From Ectocarpus siliculosus (lineage: Eukaryota > Sar > Phaeophyceae > Ectocarpales > Ectocarpaceae), in the NCBI GenBank assembly GCA_000310025.1, contig FN649744.1, forward strand, positions 1,097,775-1,161,774: 64,000 bases of DNA, given 5' to 3'. Shown here piece by piece: positions 59,101 through 64,000 of the stretch. The notes under the pieces are model-generated. The model did not search any database, had not been told where the DNA came from, and saw only the letters and a list, made by a program, of their open reading frames with translations. Both the position numbers and the translations under genes were made by a program. Numbering within the stretch: position 1 is the first letter of the stretch; the number at the start of each line of letters is the position of its first letter.

Positions 59101-62093
59101 TCTGGAAACCTTCCACTGCCGAGGGCTTCGACGCACGCGACTCTAGGTGATAAACCTCAACAAGGTAGCCGTTTGACGATCACCACCAACGTCGATGAAC
59201 GCTATCACCGAACCCCAGGTGCCGCTAGAGTTTTCGGTGTGCTGACCCTACCGCAACGCAGGTTCGCAGTTGCAGAGTGCGGTCGTTGTATCACCGCATC
59301 GTGTTCAGCCCAAGCGACATGTAAGTTACTGATCTGTGCGCCCCTTCCCGAGATACACACGACACAAAGGCAGTCCTTGAGATTCGTGCTCCCCTTCGAA
59401 GGGCAAGCGCGAGCGTACCGGTACGTGCAAGTGGGACTAACGTCGTACCACGACTGCCGAAATATTCCGGACTGAAACGTCCCTTCCCAATCCCCACCGT
59501 CAATGGAACGTGATCGTACAGGTGCCCCCTCATCGACATTGCTTGCGTGGCTAGCCAAGAGAATGTGTGGGCGTGTCTGCGCAGGAACGTCCGACCGTGC
59601 GACCTCAACCTCGACCTTTCCGACAGCAAAACATGGTGGGAAGCGCTTGAGGTTGCAACTCTAGCCGCAGGTAGATTGGCAAAGCGCAGTGTTCCACCGT
59701 GCGCCCGGTATTGTCGCATCGCGCATTTTGACACGGTGCCCTTGGTGTTGATGTAGGACATTCACTGAGATGTTCCCCGGACAGACACCAAGCAGTTGAA
59801 GCGACTGTTGAGAAATCTTGAGCGAGAGGTCCACATGAAACAGTGCCGTTGAATGGGCCGTTATTTTGTTTGGATATCAAACCACGGGATCAGCGTCTCC
59901 TGATGGTCCACTCCCTCCTCCACCCCTCCCCGCCCCTCGCCGCACCTGATGACGCCAAAATCTTGCCAAGGACTCCTTTCTTCTCGAGCCCTGCTAATCC
60001 GGCGCCTGCACAAGGCTACACGAGCATTCAGGAGGACATCGCGTATCGGCCGACCCAGCAGTCGTTTGTGTACGAAGTAGAGGACCTAGTTCGCGAGGCG
60101 CTCAAAAGGGATATGAGGTGACGATCTCAGGGGATTGTTTTCCCGGACCGAGAATGCCCGAAACAACCAAGACGATCCATAGTTTGAGAAAGTCTTGGTC
60201 GGGGTTGTTCTTACGGTGACCACCGCCCTCACCGTATCAGAGTCTTTCGGCGTCGAAATCAGCCCCATCACCAGGCCCACGCTTACGCCAAAAACTCTTC
60301 GAGTGACATCTCACATTCAACCCCAACCGGTCATCAGCCGATCCGAAAACGTCGATGATTCCAGGTGTAAAATGTAAGGTGACTTCCTGTGTCATCGAGA
60401 TAAACAACGCACTGCACATGGTTTAGCATTTCCAGGCCAAGTGGCGCTTGTTTCGTCCTTTCTAGGCGCCTTCGTCCTCCCAACGCCTTCTCTAGTACGG
60501 TAACGGGAGAGCGAAAGCAAAATAAGATATCCTGAAGGCCTCACCGGGCCACACCTTTTCCTCCTGAGAGACCGATATGTTTGCAATCTAGTACCTTTTG
60601 TAGGACAAACAAACATGTTCACTCCATCCCATACTTCCCCAAAACCCTGCCCACTGTACAGAAACCGTCGTCTTTACTCTCGCCACGTATGTCGCCAGGC
60701 GATGGCGTTCAAAGCGCTCACACACGGCCTTCAACGCCGACGTATCCAACCGCCTTGCCGAGCTACTTCCGCTCCTGGAGAAGCAAGCCTTAACCGTGAG
60801 CAAGCGTGTTTGACGAGTCGGGGGTTTCTTGGTAGTAAAGGGAGAAGGCCGAAAGCCCCAAGCGAGACTGGTAGTTTCCGTTGGACGAACAAGACAATCT
60901 ATTCGCGTTGGCACGTTCGTTCCTACGAGCAGCCCTTTCATGCTATGTGAAGCGCCACTTACACCACCGTCCCGAGAAGCCACGTGTACACATTTTCTAC
61001 ACCCCCTCTTGAAGATGTGGGGTTGTCCGGAGCTAATGCGATCGAACTTACTTCCAGCGCCGCTCTTTTAACTTTCCATGAGGTTGAACGAGGTGTTGTA
61101 TTTCATGCTAGCTAGTACAAGGTTCTCGAACCGCAATCACTGTTGTTTTTGTCTCCTCCGCCGCCTGTAAAAATGGTGTACGCGTGAAAAGGGCGGAGCG
61201 AAGATGGGGAAGGACGAGCACCGTCGGCGCCTTGAGAACACCATGCGAAACAGAGATATCGTCGGTGAGCAAACATTCTTGAACCAGCTACATTTTTGAT
61301 ATTTTCTATTTGGTCGTCTGCCTCACTTTTCAGGTCGCATTCTCAGGTGCGAAGCGCGCAAACTTAACAAGGACACGTTGCACCTACGAAAATTGGCTGT
61401 GCTCGTTATTGGTACCGCCCATGGGACGTCCCATTGACCGCCCGTGAGCACCCGCCGGTGGTCCATGGCGCCGTTGTCCCATACCATGTGTCCGACCCAT
61501 GGACTTTCCTTTTGTGGTCAAAGTCATTGAACGGCCTTTGGGCCCTAGGTCACGGCCCATCGACAGCCCATCTCGCCTAAACTAGGCTTCGTATGACCCA
61601 TGGGTCTTTGTGGGCCCAACAGCCGTCACAAGTCGTCATGAGTCGTCATGGGTCACCATGGGTATTACCGGCCCGTCGTAGGTGATGGACCGCCCGCGGT
61701 TCACCGAATGTATACTGCAAGAACTTTGGTCTGTATCGACGCAATGATAGTTTCGAGCTTCGGTATCTCAGAGACCAACATGTGGTGGCCGGCTAGTTTC
61801 ATATATCCTGGGTGCATGATCTGCCCCCCCGCCCCGTCTTCAGGGTTTTTACCGCTACGGCATGCAAAACAGGAGTACGCCCCCCCTCCGTGCGAAACGT
61901 TTTTTCGCTCCCAGGGTTCCCCTTGCACTCCGGGTTCGTGGACGTGGACAGCGTTGTGCAGACGGTACGGGCCACGGGCATCCATGAAGCCAGGCACCCG
62001 GACGTGCAGTTCGCGCTGGCGGTGCAAGCGTTCCCCTATCCCCACAATGTGCTCTCTGTGTGGGTATACATCGCTTCCATCACGCCTTCATAG
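39024..62093 (+). CDS. CC2D2A: CC2D2A orthologue, ciliary transition-zone protein
   Basis: About 42 exons encode roughly 1,940 residues (the human protein has about 1,620). Well-phased exons: 40733-41230, 41554-41646, 41719-41837, 42279-42364, 42663-42835, 44050-44208, 44606-44678, 45212-45354, 45708-45924, 46699-46797, 47250-47438, 47774-47920, 48361-48506, 49421-49517, 49796-49965, 50168-50590, 50948-51083, 51317-51442, 51820-51993, 52418-52456, 52838-52984, 54133-54200, 54674-54779, 55440-55574, 56030-56198, 56473-56575, 56902-56964, 57364-57516, 57950-58091, 58528-58596, 59004-59146, 59522-59670, 60015-60117, 60699-60795, 61204-61264, 61915-62093. Weaker exons: 39024-39095, 39554-39599, 39865-39977, 40275-40385, 43023-43055, 43430-43682. 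Family landmarks in order: a coiled coil (44050-46797); an N-terminal C2 region (LRFRVAVFVNGSK, EVASVWVPVPGGQ); DIDPNDPRHGN; a second C2 (IIISLFDEVEF, RKEKRFLGSVVLPF); a transglutaminase-like fold (GVGDMWCTSQQFL, DILAGDHEEHAILLHNY, GRAVPEGDTVYVMV); and the C terminus FALAVQAFPYPHNVLSVWVY. In animals CC2D2A works with the B9/tectonic complex at the ciliary gate. The 43055/43430 junction does not match in phase. Confidence 0.93.
39189..39426. mobile_element. MITE of the same family, copy 2, inverted and diverged
   Basis: This 238-base element aligns along its length to the reverse complement of the copy at 30865-31082: inner arms ACACCCCCT(C/G)GACCGATTTTCA, core GAAAA..GCGGCGTTGG..CCGTCTCGTC. 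Its arms have diverged more, and only the right end keeps a flanking TA. It lies in the first predicted intron of the CC2D2A gene. Confidence 0.75.
53018..53121. repeat. (GA)n/(GAAA)n microsatellite in a CC2D2A intron
   Basis: About 90 bases of GA dinucleotides with a few GGA and AAA interruptions, then three GAAA units. It starts 34 bases after the donor of the exon ending at 52984. Confidence 0.9.
53285..53900. repeat. degenerate CCCATGG-rich repeat in a CC2D2A intron
   Basis: The stretch is packed with variants of G(A/G)CCCATGGG and its self-complementary core CCATGG, spaced irregularly at about 20-50 bases. It has no coding potential and sits in the intron 52985-54132. A second block with the same words lies at 61410-61690. 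Confidence 0.65.
61410..61690. repeat. second CCCATGG-rich repeat block in the last CC2D2A intron
   Basis: Words such as CCGCCCATGGGACGTCCCAT, GACCCATGGAC and GTCATGGGTCACCATGGG recur through about 280 bases between exons ending at 61264 and starting at 61915. The vocabulary is the same as in the block at 53285-53900. Confidence 0.6.
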
Positions 62094-64000
62094 CCGAAGA
62101 TGAGAAAGTCGCGGCCGCGGCATCTTCCAAGATGGCTAATTACGGTGGCACAAAGTGTACTAGCACGAATTGGGTGTAAACGAGTCCGTGATATTCAGTT
62201 AACTATTATTTCTGAACCTGAATGCGGCCTTGTGGGAAAAAATGCTTATATGGTGGTATGTCCACAGAGATCGCGGATCTCATTGACCTGTCGCGAGATC
62301 CCACACCGTGCAATGTGGTCTGTCGTTAATGTGGGACAAGTGTGCGGTAGCAAACCCCCGATGAAATTCCTGGAAACCATGTAGCAACCTTCGTCTGATT
62401 GCCACACCCCATGTACTATTATTGTAGCACACTCCATCTTTCGGAGAATAACTGTAGAAACTAGTGTTCATTCCTTGACCAATTCCAGTACTCTTTTGTG
62501 TGCAAAACCATCAAGCGAAGGATCACCTCCATGGTCAAACCGTTCGGGGACATTTCCGATGACGGGAGAGGATTCCATTATGCTACCCCATCCTGGTACG
62601 CATTTCTAGTCCGCGTGCGAAACACGACAAGTAGCCAAGTGACTGAATATTTCACAAGCAGGCCACACAGCTGTGTCTCTTGCATTTTTTGCTCGGGATT
62701 GTGCTTCCACATTATTCTTGTGGATTTAGCCGCGTTATTTCGTGCCGTTGCTTTACAACCCACGCGTTTCTCTTTCCACGCGCAAACATAGTGAACGACG
62801 ACTGGAGACTGGTTTGAAAGCCCCATCAACCATCAACGAAAGGTGCCCCCACACAATGTTGCGTTTTCCCTCAATCGTGCACCATTTCGACATGCGTTAA
62901 GATCTTGGACGCGGTGACATTTTGAGACCTGCTGTCGGAAGTAGTCCTTCGGTCACGACATTCTATCATGTCGAGAGCTTGACTCGGTAAAAATGCTCCA
63001 AGCCAAGGGGTAGTACACGCAGTCCGAATGCAGGACATGCTCAATAACAAACAGACTTGCGATGGAGGGGCTACCCATCCCCTCCTGTCCACCAGAGGCA
63101 AATGTCTGAACGGTTCGCAAAGCTCTCTGGTGTTCCGGAAAGCCAACTAGGGCGAAAAAAACACGGATTGTAACATGTCGTCATTTGTGGCAGGGGAAAC
63201 ACCGCACCCCCCACACCCCACACTGAACCCTTGTATGTACTTAACAGGCGCAACAACTCAGCCCGTAATCGACGACTGGATATCAAGAGAGAAATAGAGC
63301 AGTATAACTCCATCCTCTTAAAAGGGCGAATACATCGCCCACGCCCACAGAATACACCTTGGCATTTCTGGACGGGATAAAAAAAATATTATTATCGACA
63401 AACCCAACGAGAGCTAGCTACCAACACCATCGTTTACAGGGAAGAACTCGTTCCACCTACATGAACAAACGCAGGCGCTTGCTGGGTACTAAAATACCTG
63501 CTGTCGGGCAGACCAGATACAAGCAACCGAAGGCAACACCTACAACCCAGATCATCTGCGGGTAGCGAATAATCACGCACACACCACCAAATGTCCGGGA
63601 TCGACAGACCCAAAACAGCTACAATCCATCTTGTACAACGGAGCAAGAGCCTCACCGCCCAATCATGTGTACAAAGTGTTTGCAAGACATCCACAACACC
63701 TACGTTTCGACAAACTGAAGAAGAGAGTGGACAAACCAGCAGCCTACGCCCATGGTTTTTATTCACACGCAAGGATTTACGAAGCCCATGCTCCTCTGGA
63801 CCGATAACAATGCAAACAGTCGAACTAACTGATACAAAACACAGGGCAAACCAAGATGTACGCCCGTCCTTGTCAACGGGCTCGAAATACCTCACACTCT
63901 CTCCAACTACACGGTCACAGCCTTTCCAATATCTAGACCAACAAAAGAACGATAAATAAACAAACCGGGCATCGATCATGGAAAATATGTACTTCTAGCA
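62094..64000. other. downstream of CC2D2A, no supported gene
   Basis: No exon chain or family motif was found on either strand. From about 63300 to the end the plus strand turns A- and C-rich and G-poor, as in 31550-34500. The 3' untranslated region of CC2D2A probably occupies the first few hundred bases. Confidence 0.45.

Noticed and set aside
1-64000. CRISPR arrays, bacterial operons or prophage-like modules
   Set aside because: No regular spacer-repeat arrays or prokaryotic gene clusters were seen; all supported genes are spliced eukaryotic genes.

Overview
This is intron-rich nuclear DNA from a eukaryote, most likely a photosynthetic stramenopile such as a brown alga. Four things suggest this. 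Coding exons are short and GC-rich, with GT-AG introns of a few hundred bases to over 1 kb. One predicted protein has a two-part plastid presequence with a Ser-Ala-Phe cleavage motif, typical of secondary red plastids. A ciliary transition-zone protein (CC2D2A) implies flagellated cells. Simple repeats (poly-G, CAG/CTG, GA, TTG) are abundant. The species cannot be named from sequence alone.

I support six genes, and they alternate strictly between strands. (1) A partial minus-strand gene for an N-glycosylation-rich, probably secreted protein (about 0.8-5.4 kb). (2) A plus-strand frataxin-like gene (8.05-9.34 kb) with two near-identical terminal exons. (3) A minus-strand gene for a plastid-targeted fibrillin/PAP-like protein (10.7-13.1 kb). 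(4) A plus-strand 16-exon gene (13.3-29.7 kb) encoding a predicted 1,811-residue HECT ubiquitin ligase with two PHD fingers and an ankyrin block. (5) A minus-strand, three-exon gene of unknown function, rich in Gln/Ala/Gly runs (35.1-38.7 kb). (6) A plus-strand CC2D2A orthologue of about 42 exons (39.0-62.1 kb). Gene models were built by hand from splice sites, reading phase and remembered family motifs. The HECT model closes in phase across all 16 exons. The CC2D2A model has one unresolved junction.

Genes 3/4 and 5/6 are head-to-head pairs separated by about 260 and 275 bases, so each pair may share a promoter. The first of these gaps holds a near-perfect 45-base palindrome.

The rest is repeats and assembly features. 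There are two copies of one MITE family, a variant-unit minisatellite, degenerate CCCATGG-rich repeats in two CC2D2A introns, a tRNA-like relic, G-poor segments, and two N gaps beside poly-G tracts. The sequence around the first gap (11545-12477) is a low-quality duplicate of its own flanks, so it is an assembly artefact lying inside an intron of gene 3.

The genes cover unrelated cell functions (mitochondrial iron-sulfur biology, plastid, ubiquitin signalling, cilium). I see no operon-like or defence-like system. The most interesting observations are the duplicated frataxin terminal exon and the PHD-PHD-ankyrin-HECT architecture.
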